Shown here: positions 24,181 through 33,258 of the stretch, piece after piece
Numbering within the stretch: position 1 is the first letter of the stretch
Layout of the letters: every line of letters begins with the position of its first letter
NCBI GenBank assembly: GCA_900318775.1
Contig: ONLY01000001.1
Location: 62,001-126,000, forward strand
Reading direction: 5' to 3'
Length of the DNA stretch: 64,000 nt
DNA from: an uncultured Prevotellaceae bacterium
Lineage (GTDB): Bacteria > Bacteroidota > Bacteroidia > Bacteroidales > Bacteroidaceae
The notes under the pieces: model-generated
What the model saw: the letters and a program-made list of their open reading frames with translations, nothing else
Told to the model about the DNA's origin: nothing
Databases searched by the model: none
Program-made: the position numbers and the translations under genes

Positions 24181-25556
24181 TGCAGATGAAAGAGATTGAG
24201 TCCGTGTATTTTGTGGGGGCAGGCGGAATTGGTATGAGTGCCCTTGTACGCTATTTCCTGACGAAGGGATATAATGTGGGTGGTTATGATAAGACGCCTA
24301 GCGAATTGACGGAGAAGCTAATAGAAGAAGGCGCGAAGATTCACTACAAGGAGGATGTGGAGGCGATAGATGCCTGCTTTAAACAAAAGGAGAGCACGTT
24401 GGTGGTTTATACACCAGCGATTCCACCGGAACATGCGGAAATGGTCTATTTCCGAGAGAATGGTTTCGAGATACAAAAACGTGCGCAGGTGTTAGGATTT
24501 TTGACACAGTCACATAAAGGACTCTGTGTGGCCGGAACTCATGGAAAGACCACCACATCAACAATGGCAGCCCATTTGTTGCATCAGAGTAATGTGGATT
24601 GTAACGCTTTCCTTGGTGGCATTTCAAAGAATTATGGAACGAACTATATTCTTAGTGATAGTGACTATGTGGTAATTGAAGCAGATGAGTTTGACCGTTC
24701 TTTCCATTGGTTGCGTCCATACATGACTGTCATCACAGCGACGGATCCTGACCATTTGGATATATATGGAACCAAAGAAGCATATTTGGAAAGCTTCCGT
24801 AAATACACGACGCTTATCCAGCCAGGAGGTGCGCTGATTATCCATAAGGGATTAGCAATGAAGGCGGATGTGCAGGAAGGTGTGAAGGTGTATGAATACT
24901 CGCGTGAAGAGGGTGATTTCCATGCTGAGAATATTCGTATTGGCGGTGGGGAAATCGTCTTCGACTTTGTGCACCCTAATGGCGTAGTGAAGGATGTTCA
25001 GTTGGGGGTTCCTGTGAGCATCAACATAGACAATGGTATTGCCGCAATGGCATTGGCTATCTTGAATGGTGTCAGCGACGAAGAACTGCGTGCGGGGATG
25101 AAGAGTTTCCGTGGAGTTGACCGTCGTTTTGACTTCAAGGTGAAAACAGATAAGGTTGTGTTCCTTAGTGACTATGCACATCATCCGAATGAGATAGAGC
25201 AGAGTGTGAAGTCTGTGAGAGAACTGTATCAAAACAAAAAGATTGCAGCAATCTTCCAACCCCATCTTTATACACGCACTCGCGATTTCTACAAAGAGTT
25301 TGCTTCCGCGCTTTCGTTGCTCGACACGGTATATTTATGCGATATCTATCCAGCGCGCGAATTACCTATTGAAGGGGTGACGAGCAAACTGATATTTGAT
25401 AATTTGCGTCCAGGCATTGAGAAGCACATGATTCATAAGGAGGACATTCTTCAAGTGGTAAAGGAAAAGAACTTTGACGTGCTGATGTCGTTGGGGGCAG
25501 GTGATATAGAAAACTATGTTCCTCAGATAACCGATATTCTTGCAAAGATGAGCTAA
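24180..25556 (+). CDS. murC: UDP-N-acetylmuramate--L-alanine ligase
   Basis: Adds L-alanine to UDP-MurNAc, the first step of stem-peptide synthesis. The 458-residue product starts MQMKEIESVYFVGAGGIGMS (the glycine-rich UDP-binding loop); ATG 24186 is an alternative. The ATP loop is CVAGTHGKTTTSTMAAHL (~117-134). Other blocks are VVIEADEFDRSFHWLRP (~163-179), TATDPDHLDIY, and the C-terminal DYAHHPNEI and FQPHLYTRTRDF. It overlaps murG by one base, and ftsQ starts 36 bases downstream. Confidence 0.96.
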   Translation: MQMKEIESVYFVGAGGIGMSALVRYFLTKGYNVGGYDKTPSELTEKLIEEGAKIHYKEDVEAIDACFKQKESTLVVYTPAIPPEHAEMVYFRENGFEIQKRAQVLGFLTQSHKGLCVAGTHGKTTTSTMAAHLLHQSNVDCNAFLGGISKNYGTNYILSDSDYVVIEADEFDRSFHWLRPYMTVITATDPDHLDIYGTKEAYLESFRKYTTLIQPGGALIIHKGLAMKADVQEGVKVYEYSREEGDFHAENIRIGGGEIVFDFVHPNGVVKDVQLGVPVSINIDNGIAAMALAILNGVSDEELRAGMKSFRGVDRRFDFKVKTDKVVFLSDYAHHPNEIEQSVKSVRELYQNKKIAAIFQPHLYTRTRDFYKEFASALSLLDTVYLCDIYPARELPIEGVTSKLIFDNLRPGIEKHMIHKEDILQVVKEKNFDVLMSLGAGDIENYVPQITDILAKMS

Positions 25557-25592
25557 TGCCTCAAAGGAGTCGAACGTGAACAAGGAGAAAAT

Positions 25593-26351
25593 ATGAAGAG
25601 AAGCAAGGTCATAAAGGTGATATTGATGATGCTGCTGGCTATTGGGCTGGTAGTGTATGTGGTGTGCGCCTCTTTATTCCTTTCACGACCCGATGAAGGA
25701 GAAAAATGCCAGGCGGTGGAACTCATTGTGGAGCAAGGAGCAGATTCTCCCTTTATGGACAAGGAAGAAGTGGAGACGATATTGAAGAATGCGCGCATTT
25801 ATCCGACAGGCATGTTGATGAAGGACGTGAATACAAAGAAGATAGAGGAAACTTTGCGCAAGAACGAATTCATTGCAGAAGCAGAGTGCTACAAATCAGC
25901 GAATGGCAAGTTGTGCATAAATGTGAAGCAGCGCATCCCTGTCATATATGTCTCTCCTGATGAAAAAGACGGCTATTTCGTGGATGCGAAGGGAAAGATT
26001 ATTCCCAACCGCAATTGTACAATGGATCTCGTCGTAGCTTCAGGCAATATTGATAATAAATATGCGAGCACAAAGTTGGCCGAGTTCGGATGCTATTTGC
26101 AGAAGAATGAGTTTTGGAACCGTCAGATAGAGCAAATTTATGTGACGAAAAACAAGAAGGGGGAACGTGTAGTGGAGTTAATCCCTCGGGTGGGAGAGCA
26201 GATAGTGTATCTTGGTCCGTTGGATGATTTTGAGAGTAAGCTTCGTCGATTGCGCTTATTTTATACTAAGGCGATTGATGCCGTAGGGTGGGAGAAATAC
26301 GCAAGGGTTAATCTTGAGTATGATAATCAAATAATATGTACTAAGCGTTAA
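25593..26351 (+). CDS. ftsQ: Cell division protein FtsQ
   Basis: A 252-residue bitopic division protein. A short basic cytoplasmic N-terminus is followed by a membrane span (VILMMLLAIGLVVYVVCASLF, about 9-29). The periplasmic part begins with a POTRA-like region (VEQGADSPFMDKEEVETIL...), then IKEETLRK-like KKIEETLRKNEFIAEAECYK and the FtsQ/DivIB beta domain with QRIPVIYV and DAKGKIIPN. FtsQ links the early ring to FtsBL and FtsWI. Sequence conservation is low in this family, but length, topology and position between murC and ftsA agree. Confidence 0.93.
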   Translation: MKRSKVIKVILMMLLAIGLVVYVVCASLFLSRPDEGEKCQAVELIVEQGADSPFMDKEEVETILKNARIYPTGMLMKDVNTKKIEETLRKNEFIAEAECYKSANGKLCINVKQRIPVIYVSPDEKDGYFVDAKGKIIPNRNCTMDLVVASGNIDNKYASTKLAEFGCYLQKNEFWNRQIEQIYVTKNKKGERVVELIPRVGEQIVYLGPLDDFESKLRRLRLFYTKAIDAVGWEKYARVNLEYDNQIICTKR

Positions 26352-26404
26352 GGCGCTTAAAGATTGTGGAGGAGAAGTTAAACAATTAAGAATATACAGC
26401 ATAT

Positions 26405-28036
26405 ATGAATGTATCGGATAAAGATTTCATTGTGGCGATAGAGCTGGGTTCCTCGAAGATTTCAGGTATCGCCGGTAAGAAGAAAGATGGCACGATGCAG
26501 ATTTTGGCCTATGCGGAGGAGAAAACTGCTGGGTGTGTGAAGCGTGGTGTTGTCTACAACATTGAGAAGACCTTTCAGAGCGTCAATAGCGTCATTGCCA
26601 AGCTTGAGTCGGTGCTGAAGACGAAAATCACTCGTGCTTATGTGGGTGTAGGCGGTCAATCGGTACGCTCATATAAGAGTTTTGTTCGTCGCAACATGCT
26701 CACGCAGAGCTATATTACTAATGATGCGATTGACGCCATCCGTCAGGAAAGCTATGAAATCCCGTTCAACGACTATACAGTTTTGGAGAATTATCCTCAA
26801 GAGTTTGTAGTTGATTCGAATGTGATTGCAGATCCTGTTGGCGTAATGGGGACAAATATCGAAGGGGAGTTTCTGGATGTTATCGCGAAGTCCAATCTCC
26901 GTGCGAATGTTGAGACCGTGTTTGACAATGTTGGCATTGCCATTGCGGAAGAGCTGGTATCACCGCTTCAGTTGGCAAACTGCGTGTTGACAGATGCAGA
27001 GAAGCGTTCAGGATGTGCTCTTGTGGATTTAGGCGCAGATACAACAACTCTTGTTGTGTACAAGAACAACATCGTTCGTTATTTGGTGACAATTCCTCTA
27101 GGTAGCAATAACATCAATAAGGATTTGTCAACACTGCCTATCGATGAGACCGAGACAGAGGATGTGAAGTTGAAGTATGGTGATGCTTGTCAAGACTTGG
27201 ATGCAGTGGATGACAGTGAGCCTCAGACCTACACGACTTCAGATGGGCGTCAGATTGAAGTGACAACGATCAAGAACGTGATAGAGGCTCGTATGGGTGA
27301 GATTATTGCCAATGTCAGCAGGCAGATAGTGAACTCTGACTATAGCGATAAGCTACTTGCGGGCTTGATAATTACCGGTGGTGGCAGCAATATGAAGAAT
27401 GTTGTGAAAGCTTTTGGTAAGAGCACGAAAATAGACAAGATACGTATTGCCAACAAGGTGAACTCCCAAGTGGTTAAGACCTCAAATGCAGGCAATATGA
27501 ACCTTGATAGCGCTCGTTCAACCACGATTCTTTCCTTGTTGCTGGCTGGCACCATTCCATGTGGTGGAGAGACCTTTAACCGCGAGCCTGATATGTTTGA
27601 CCAGCAGCAGAAAGAAGAAGAGCGTCTGGCACGTCAGCGGGAGGCTGAGGCAGCAGCTGCTGCAGAGGAGCAGGCCGCTGTTGCTTTCGATAAAGTCAAG
27701 GGGGATATTCGTGCTGCCTATGAAAAGGTACAGACGCAGATCAAGGAACTCGAAGAATATGGTCGTGACAAGAAAGTGCGTCGTAGAGCTCAGGCGCTTG
27801 CATTGTCTATTCTGGACGAGACGGTCGGCGCAAAGTATGAGCAGGCTGTGAAGGCTTTGGAGGGTAAAGACAAGTTTAAACAGAGCCTTAAGGAAGGTGC
27901 TGATTTGGCTGAGATTCTTCAGAAGTCAGTGAAAGAGTTGGGCCAGAAAGTAAATAAGGCCAATAAGGAAAACAGTGCATGGGGTCGTTTGGCTGGCTTC
28001 ATCACAGAGATTGTAAATGACGAAGATAATAACTAA
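26405..28036 (+). CDS. ftsA: Cell division protein FtsA with long C-terminal coiled-coil extension
   Basis: An actin-like ATPase that anchors FtsZ to the membrane. N-terminal motif FIVAIELGSSKISGIAG (phosphate 1), the 1C domain around residues 85-165, phosphate 2 CALVDLGADTTTLVVY (~198-213) and the adenosine motif LIITGGGSNMKNV (~322-334). The core ends near 395. An extension of ~130 residues follows, rich in Glu, Ala, Gln and Lys (QQKEEERLARQREAEAAAAA), predicted to be coiled coil. The last ~20 residues (AWGRLAGFITEIVND) look like the amphipathic membrane-targeting helix. At 543 residues it is over 100 longer than E. coli FtsA. Confidence 0.95.
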   Translation: MNVSDKDFIVAIELGSSKISGIAGKKKDGTMQILAYAEEKTAGCVKRGVVYNIEKTFQSVNSVIAKLESVLKTKITRAYVGVGGQSVRSYKSFVRRNMLTQSYITNDAIDAIRQESYEIPFNDYTVLENYPQEFVVDSNVIADPVGVMGTNIEGEFLDVIAKSNLRANVETVFDNVGIAIAEELVSPLQLANCVLTDAEKRSGCALVDLGADTTTLVVYKNNIVRYLVTIPLGSNNINKDLSTLPIDETETEDVKLKYGDACQDLDAVDDSEPQTYTTSDGRQIEVTTIKNVIEARMGEIIANVSRQIVNSDYSDKLLAGLIITGGGSNMKNVVKAFGKSTKIDKIRIANKVNSQVVKTSNAGNMNLDSARSTTILSLLLAGTIPCGGETFNREPDMFDQQQKEEERLARQREAEAAAAAEEQAAVAFDKVKGDIRAAYEKVQTQIKELEEYGRDKKVRRRAQALALSILDETVGAKYEQAVKALEGKDKFKQSLKEGADLAEILQKSVKELGQKVNKANKENSAWGRLAGFITEIVNDEDNN

Positions 28037-28053
28037 GTAACATCCGATAGAAT

Positions 28054-29361
28054 ATGGCAGAAATCGAAGATCTTGGTGTTTTCAACTTTGAAAAAGGCAC
28101 CACAAGCATCATCAAGGTGATTGGTGTTGGCGGTGGCGGCAGCAATGCCGTGAACCACATGTATAACGAAGGTATTCACGATGTTACATTCGTTGTTTGC
28201 AATACTGACAATAAAGCGTTGCAGGACTCTCCTGTCCCGGAGAAGATTCAGCTAGGTAGCGAAGGTCTTGGGGCGGGTAACCGTCCCGACCGTGCTCGTA
28301 AGGCAACCGAAGAGTCTATCGAGGAAATCAAGGCAATGCTTTCAGATGGAACCAAGATGGCTTTCATTACTGCAGGCATGGGAGGTGGCACTGGTACGGG
28401 TGCGGCTCCATTGATTGCCAAGACTGCAAAGGACATGGGCATTCTTACGGTTGGTATTGTGACGATTCCATTCCGTTGGGAAGGAAATAAGAAGATAGAC
28501 CAGGCGTTGGATGGTGTAGAAGAGATGAGCAAGAATGTGGATGCCTTGTTGGTTATCAACAACGAGCGTCTGCGCGAGATATATCAGGATTTCACCGTCA
28601 TTAAGGCCTTCGCTAAAGCTGATGATACTTTGTGTAATGCCGCTCGTTCTATTGCTGAAATCATCACCATGCACGGTATCATTAACCTTGACTTCAACGA
28701 TGTCAGCACCGTGCTCAAAGATGGCGGCGTGGCCATCATGAGTACAGGATATGGTTCAGGAGAGAACCGTGTGACCAAAGGTATTGAGGATGCGCTGAAT
28801 TCTCCATTGCTCAATAACAACGATATCTATCGTGCCAACAAGATTCTGTTGCGCATCTCTGTGCCTGACGAGTCAGGGGAGGGCAATAGCGCACTTATGA
28901 TGGATGAGATGAATGAGGTGCATGAATTTATGGCTAAGATCATGCGTAGCGATGTGGAGACCAAGTGGGGCCTCTCTATTGATCCATCGCTTAGCGACCA
29001 AGTGAAGATTACAATTCTTGCTACAGGATTTGGTGTTGAAGACATCGATTCAGACGAGCTGGGCAACCGTTTGATGGCCCGTGATAAGGAACAGCAGCAG
29101 CGTGATGCAGAGAAGGCCGAGGAGGAAGCTGTCAAAGCGCTCCGCCGTGCTGCCATCTATGGCGCCGACAAGAACAATGGTTCCATTCGCCGTCCAGTTT
29201 ATAGCTATATCTTCAAGGAAGAAGACTTGGACAATGAAGATGTTATCAGCATGGTGGAGACTTCTCCTACATATAAGCGTTCGAAAGAGGCGCTCCGTCA
29301 GCTCAACGAAATAGGTCCCAGCCGCAATTCTCCAGAACCGGGTACGACAATTGTTTTCTGA
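28054..29361 (+). CDS. ftsZ: Cell division GTPase FtsZ
   Basis: A tubulin-like GTPase that forms the division ring. Motifs in the 435-residue product: IGVGGGGSNAVNHMY (~24-38), the GTP signature GMGGGTGTGAAP (~108-119), and the T7 loop region NLDFNDVSTVL (~213-223) that completes the active site of the neighbouring subunit. The globular part ends near 325. A linker rich in Glu, Gln and Arg follows, then a conserved-looking tail (RRPVYSYIFKEEDLDNED, then SPTYKRSKEALRQL), probably where FtsA binds. It is the last gene of the cluster, 17 bases after ftsA and followed by a strong terminator. Confidence 0.97.
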   Translation: MAEIEDLGVFNFEKGTTSIIKVIGVGGGGSNAVNHMYNEGIHDVTFVVCNTDNKALQDSPVPEKIQLGSEGLGAGNRPDRARKATEESIEEIKAMLSDGTKMAFITAGMGGGTGTGAAPLIAKTAKDMGILTVGIVTIPFRWEGNKKIDQALDGVEEMSKNVDALLVINNERLREIYQDFTVIKAFAKADDTLCNAARSIAEIITMHGIINLDFNDVSTVLKDGGVAIMSTGYGSGENRVTKGIEDALNSPLLNNNDIYRANKILLRISVPDESGEGNSALMMDEMNEVHEFMAKIMRSDVETKWGLSIDPSLSDQVKITILATGFGVEDIDSDELGNRLMARDKEQQQRDAEKAEEEAVKALRRAAIYGADKNNGSIRRPVYSYIFKEEDLDNEDVISMVETSPTYKRSKEALRQLNEIGPSRNSPEPGTTIVF

Positions 29362-29402
29362 TAGCTTATAAAAAGGCCCAGAAACGGGCTGTATTCAATG
29401 AT

Positions 29403-29434
29403 AAAGGGCTGCACGATGTGGTGCAGCCCTTTTT
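29403..29434. terminator. Terminator at the end of the dcw cluster
   Basis: AAAGGGCTGCAC pairs with GTGCAGCCCTTT over 12 bp around GATGTG, followed by TT. It separates ftsZ from the convergent gyrB gene and could serve both. Confidence 0.88.
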
Positions 29435-29566
29435 GTGTTTTCGTCTCTAATAGAGGGAAAAAGAAATGTGCCGGCTCGGTTAGAATCACTTCTGGTCGGT
29501 CGGCACGAGAATATATGTAAGAATTGAATGAAATGTTCTCTTTGTGGCGCGTATGTCTTGTTGCGC

Positions 29567-31543
29567 TTACGCGTCGATATTTGCGTAGGTGGCGTTCTTC
29601 TCGATGAACTCGCGGCGTGGACCTACGTCTTCTCCCATCAGCATGGAGAATGTGTAGTCTGCCTCAGCTGCATCGTCAATGGTCACCTGTTTCAGGAGGC
29701 GCGTTTCAGGGTTCATGGTGGTCTCCCAAAGTTGTTCAGGGTTCATCTCACCAAGACCTTTGTATCGCTGCACCTTAATCTTGTCTTCGGAGCCCTCGCC
29801 GTAAGTGTCGATAAAGCGCTGCAGGGCTGCCTCGTCATAGCAGTATTCGCTCACCTTACCTTTTGTGCACTTGTAGAGTGGAGGAGTGGCGATGTATAGA
29901 CGTCCGTCGCGAATCAGCTGTGGCAGGAAGCGGAAGAACAATGTCATCAGAAGGGTGTCGATGTGAGAACCATCGACATCGGCATCGGTCATGATGATGG
30001 TCTTGTAGTAGCGCAGCTTCTCGTAGTTGGCCTCTTTCTGGTCCTCAGGGTTCAGTCCGAATTTCACACCGAGTGCCTGGAAGATGTTGTTCACTTCTTC
30101 GTGGTCGAAAGCTTGGTGCCATTTTACGCGCTCCACGTTGAATATCTTACCGCGGATAGGGAGAATGGCTTGGAAGTGGCGGTCGCGGCCTTGCTTAGCT
30201 GAACCGCCTGCGGAATCACCCTCGACAATAAACATTTCGCAGTTGGCTGCATCCTTGTCTGAGCAGTCGGCCAATTTGCCTGGCAGGCCGCCGCCTGTCA
30301 TTGGGTTCTTGCGCTGTACCTTTTCGCGTGCTGCACGTGCTGCCACGCGGGCTTCTGCGGCCAATACAACCTTGTCTATGACCATTTTGGCCTCTTTGGG
30401 GTGCTCCTCCAGGTAGTATGCCAAAGCTTCGCCTACGGCCTGCTGTACGGCACCAGCAACTTCGCTGTTGCCTAGCTTTGTCTTTGTCTGGCCTTCGAAT
30501 TGTGGCTCGGCCACCTTCACGCTGATGACGGCTGTGAGACCTTCACGGAAGTCTTCACCGCTGATTTCAATCTTCTGCTTCTCCAGCTTCTCCGTGATTT
30601 TGTTGTCGTCAGCGTATTTCTTCAGCACGCGGGTCAATGCTGTGCGGAAGCCTTGCAGGTGTGTGCCACCCTCGATGGTATTGATGTTGTTGACGTATGA
30701 GTGGATGTTCTCGCTGTATGAGGTGTTGTACATAATAGCCACCTCAATGGGCGTGTTCTGCTTCTCTGTGTTCAGATAGATTACATCGTCGAACAGGCAG
30801 GTGCGAGTGGAGTCGATGTAGCGGACAAAGTCTTTCAAGCCGCCTTCGCTGTAGAATACCTCTTGGCGTACGCCTTCGATGCCCATCTCGGCGTTCTTGT
30901 CTAGGCGCATGTCGGTCAGCGTTATTTTGATGCCTGCATTCAGGTATGCCAGCTCGCGCATGCGGTTTGCCAGGATGTCATATTTGTAGGTGGTGGTGAT
31001 GAAGATACTTCCGTCTGGCCAGAACTGCTGACGAGTGCCTCGCAGTTCCGTCTCGCCCACTACCTTCACGTCGTAGAGTGGCTTTCCTTTCTCGTATTCC
31101 TGCTGGTAGATCTTGCCATCGCGGAACACTTGTGAGGTCATGTGTGTGGACAATGCGTTCACACAGCTCACACCCACACCGTGCAGGCCGCCAGATACCT
31201 TGTAGGAGCCTTTGTCAAACTTGCCGCCGGCGTGCAGTACGGTCATCACCACTTCGAGGGCGCTGCGATGCTCTTTCTCGTGCATGTCAACAGGGATACC
31301 GCGTCCGTTGTCTTGTACGGTGATGGAGTTGTCTTCGTTGATGGTCACTTCGATGTGCGTGCAGTAGCCTGCCAGCGCTTCATCGATGGAGTTGTCGACG
31401 GTCTCATACACGAGATGGTGCAAGCCCTTCTCGCTGATGTCGCCGATGTACATGGCGGGGCGTTTTCTTACAGCCTCCAAGCCTTCCAAGACTTGGATGT
31501 TGCTGGCGGAGTATTCCGCCCCGTTCATTTGAGTTTCATCCAT
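29567..31543 (-). CDS. gyrB: DNA gyrase subunit B
   Basis: The ATPase subunit of gyrase, which introduces negative supercoils with GyrA. Features of the 658-residue product: the N-terminal GHKL fold (RKRPAMYIGDI; VDNSIDEALAG; DNGRGIPVD; GGKFDKGSYKVSGGLHGVG), and the TOPRIM domain with EGDSAGGSAKQGRDR (~440) and the metal-binding DADVDGSHI. The C-terminal tail has QRYKGLGEMNPEQLWETTM (~594-612), the GyrB form of this motif. Length suits GyrB without a large insertion. It is not next to dnaA or recF here. Confidence 0.97.
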   Translation of the reverse strand: MDETQMNGAEYSASNIQVLEGLEAVRKRPAMYIGDISEKGLHHLVYETVDNSIDEALAGYCTHIEVTINEDNSITVQDNGRGIPVDMHEKEHRSALEVVMTVLHAGGKFDKGSYKVSGGLHGVGVSCVNALSTHMTSQVFRDGKIYQQEYEKGKPLYDVKVVGETELRGTRQQFWPDGSIFITTTYKYDILANRMRELAYLNAGIKITLTDMRLDKNAEMGIEGVRQEVFYSEGGLKDFVRYIDSTRTCLFDDVIYLNTEKQNTPIEVAIMYNTSYSENIHSYVNNINTIEGGTHLQGFRTALTRVLKKYADDNKITEKLEKQKIEISGEDFREGLTAVISVKVAEPQFEGQTKTKLGNSEVAGAVQQAVGEALAYYLEEHPKEAKMVIDKVVLAAEARVAARAAREKVQRKNPMTGGGLPGKLADCSDKDAANCEMFIVEGDSAGGSAKQGRDRHFQAILPIRGKIFNVERVKWHQAFDHEEVNNIFQALGVKFGLNPEDQKEANYEKLRYYKTIIMTDADVDGSHIDTLLMTLFFRFLPQLIRDGRLYIATPPLYKCTKGKVSEYCYDEAALQRFIDTYGEGSEDKIKVQRYKGLGEMNPEQLWETTMNPETRLLKQVTIDDAAEADYTFSMLMGEDVGPRREFIEKNATYANIDA

Positions 31544-31580
31544 TGTTGTTCTTCGCTTTATATTCTCATTATAAACGTTA

Positions 31581-31611
31581 CAAAGTTACGAAATAATCCT
31601 GATATGCCGAA
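31581..31611 (-). promoter_or_regulatory. Promoter of gyrB
   Basis: Minus strand: TTCG (31611-31608), 19 bases, TAACTTTG (31588-31581). The -7 box matches the consensus fully and lies ~38 bases before the start codon. A small hairpin, TTTCCCC...GGGGAAA (31629-31645), lies just upstream. Confidence 0.65.
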
Positions 31612-31677
31612 AGAAAACATGAAGAAAATTTCCCCGTAGGGGAAAAAAGGGTGTGGCGGTCTGCTGGGGCAGCATAC

Positions 31678-31714
31678 AAAAAGGTCGGGATGCTCTTTCG
31701 AGTCCCGACCTTTT
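31678..31714. terminator. Terminator after rpsT
   Basis: AAAAAGGTCGGGA pairs with TCCCGACCTTTT. It lies 48 bases beyond the rpsT stop on the minus strand and separates rpsT from gyrB. Confidence 0.85.
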
Positions 31715-31761
31715 GCCTCTAATGAATATTTTAGTTGCGTCTAAAAGATTCCTTCTTTGGG

Positions 31762-32016
31762 TTATCCCAGCTTGGCAATCAGCTTGGCTGTGTTTGACTT
31801 GAGGTTTGCAGCCTTCTTCCAGTGAATGATGTTCTGCTTTGCCAATTTGTCCAGCATCTTCTGGAGCTTTGGGAACATTTCCTGTGCTGTTGCCTTGTCC
31901 TTCTCGTTGCGGATGTCGCGGAGGAAGTTGCGCATTGTCTTTGCGTAGTAGCGGTTGTGGAGTCTGCGCTTCTCGTTCTGGCGGATGCGCTTCAGACATG
32001 ACTTGTGGTGTGCCAT
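31762..32016 (-). CDS. rpsT: 30S ribosomal protein S20
   Basis: An 84-residue basic protein of the small subunit body that binds 16S rRNA helices 9 and 44. [21 protein letters not shown] is the typical S20 start (ANxKSAxKRxRxxxKRRxxN), and [18 protein letters not shown] is the usual end. It stands alone, with a terminator downstream and tRNA-Glu upstream on the same strand. Its leader contains long homopolymer runs. Confidence 0.97.
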   Translation of the reverse strand: MAHHKSCLKRIRQNEKRRLHNRYYAKTMRNFLRDIRNEKDKATAQEMFPKLQKMLDKLAKQNIIHWKKAANLKSNTAKLIAKLG

Positions 32017-32100
32017 TTGTTCTGTTTTTTTTTAAGTTGTTAATGTTTTTTTTTGTTTGCCCTTGTGGGGGGGGGGAGTCCGATGTGGTATGGCGCTGTG
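32017..32100 (-). promoter_or_regulatory. rpsT leader with homopolymer tracts (G10, two T9 on plus strand)
   Basis: On the plus strand T9 lies at 32025-32033 and 32046-32054, and G10 at 32067-32076. In the rpsT transcript these read as two A9 runs near the start codon and a C10 run further upstream. The A-rich run close to the ATG may replace a Shine-Dalgarno site, since AT-rich leaders favour translation in Bacteroidetes. Confidence 0.5.
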
Positions 32101-32139
32101 ACCTCGCACCCATCTCCATGTTGCTTTTGTCTCTAAAAC

Positions 32140-32161
32140 AAAAAATGCCCAGCGTATGGGC
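32140..32161 (-). terminator. Terminator after tRNA-Glu
   Basis: Minus strand: GCCCA (32161-32157), TACGC loop, TGGGC (32151-32147), then ATTTTTTG. It directly follows the encoded CCA end of the tRNA. Confidence 0.7.
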
Positions 32162-32236
32162 TGGTAGCCCGTAGGAGAGTCGAACTCCTCTTTAGAGAAT
32201 GAAAATCTCTCGTCCTAGCCGATAGACGAACGGGCC
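32162..32236 (-). tRNA. tRNA-Glu (UUC)
   Basis: Read from 32236 on the minus strand, the acceptor GGCCCGU pairs with ACGGGCU. The anticodon stem AGAGA/UCUCU encloses the loop UUUUCAU with anticodon UUC. The T-arm is GGAG-UUCGACU-CUCC. The terminal CCA is encoded (32164-32162). Confidence 0.95.
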
Positions 32237-32391
32237 AACCTAAAGGCAACCTTTTCAAATTGCGAGTGCAAAGGTACGAACTTTTCTCATACCTGCAAAA
32301 CTTTTCGGTGCTTTTTTCGCTTTCACTTGCAAAAAAACTCTGTGCTTCTGTCTCCTAACTCCCGACTTTTCCTTATTTTTGCGCTCAGATT

Positions 32392-33153
32392 ATGCAGGAA
32401 ACGCTTCGAGGCATCGTGCTCCGGACGGTGAAGTATGGTGACACGTCGCTGATTGTGGACCTCTTCACTGATAGTCATGGGCGGCAATCGTTCATGACCA
32501 CTACCGCGCGCACCAAGCGCTCTGTTCGCAGCGTGTCGTTTTGGCAGCCACTCGCGATGGTGGAGTTCAGTGCCGAACTGCGTCCGAATGCGGGCAAGTT
32601 GCCACGTCCCGCTGACGTGCGTACCTATTATAATTATAGCGACCTGCCTTTTTCACCGGTCAAGTCCACGCTTGCCCTCTTCCTGGCCGAGTTTCTCAGC
32701 GCTGCCTTGCGAGAAGAAAAGGAAAACCTCCCGCTTTATTATTATATTGAGTCCTCTCTCCAATGGCTTGATTTGGCCGACTCGTCTGCGTCGTATGCCA
32801 ATTTCCATCTGGCTTTCCTTATGCACCTCAGCCGTTTCCTTGGCATCTATCCCAATCTCGATATGGATGGGGTGTCTCCGCATTCTGCGCCATTCGGTTC
32901 TTCTCTCTATTTCGACCTGATGGCAGGCACATACTGCGACCGGCAGCCCTCTCATTCTCACTATCTGAAGAATGCCGAGGCGCAGGCTCTTCCTCGCCTT
33001 TTCCGTATGGACTATTCCACCATGCACGTTTTCCGCTTCTCGCAGTCAGAGCGTCGGCGCATTCTTCATGTCCTCAACGAGTACTATCGCCTCCACATTC
33101 CCGATTTCCCCGAGCTGAGGTCATTGGAGGTTCTTCGCGAGCTATACTCCTGA
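32392..33153 (+). CDS. recO: DNA repair protein RecO
   Basis: A 253-residue recombination mediator that helps load RecA on SSB-coated single strands with RecR. The N-terminal OB fold is typical: ETLRGIVLRTVKYGDTSLIVDLFTDSHGRQSFM (residues 3-35). Then comes a helical domain with LFLAEFLSAALREEKENLPLYYYIE (~95-120) and HLAFLMHLSRFLGIYPNL (~138-155). No four-cysteine zinc site is present, as in other Bacteroidetes and in E. coli. A TATTTTTG box at 32374-32381 lies right before the start. It is a single gene between tRNA-Glu and the palindromes at 33.2 kb. Confidence 0.92.
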   Translation: MQETLRGIVLRTVKYGDTSLIVDLFTDSHGRQSFMTTTARTKRSVRSVSFWQPLAMVEFSAELRPNAGKLPRPADVRTYYNYSDLPFSPVKSTLALFLAEFLSAALREEKENLPLYYYIESSLQWLDLADSSASYANFHLAFLMHLSRFLGIYPNLDMDGVSPHSAPFGSSLYFDLMAGTYCDRQPSHSHYLKNAEAQALPRLFRMDYSTMHVFRFSQSERRRILHVLNEYYRLHIPDFPELRSLEVLRELYS

Positions 33154-33216
33154 TGCGTCCTGTAGCTGTGTCTTGTCTTGCCGTGTGTCGCTCTTCTGCT
33201 GCAGGCGGTGGGGAAG

Positions 33217-33258
33217 TTGTTCATAAGTTGTGAACAATTATTCATAACTTATGAATAA
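33217..33258. repeat. Two adjacent 21-bp palindromes
   Basis: Unit 1 (33217-33237) runs from TTGTTCA through TAAGTTG to TGAACAA, with one mismatched pair. Unit 2 (33238-33258) is a perfect odd palindrome with arms TTATTCATAA and TTATGAATAA around a central C. They abut with a 21-bp period, two helical turns. They lie 64 bases after recO and 100 bases before the promoter of the next gene. The U-poor surroundings do not suggest a terminator, so a dimeric or tetrameric regulator site is the simplest reading. Confidence 0.75.

Noticed and set aside
29567-31543. Topoisomerase IV subunit ParE instead of GyrB
   Set aside because: The C-terminal QRYKGLGEMNPEQLW motif and overall organisation fit GyrB; no parC-like gene is adjacent.
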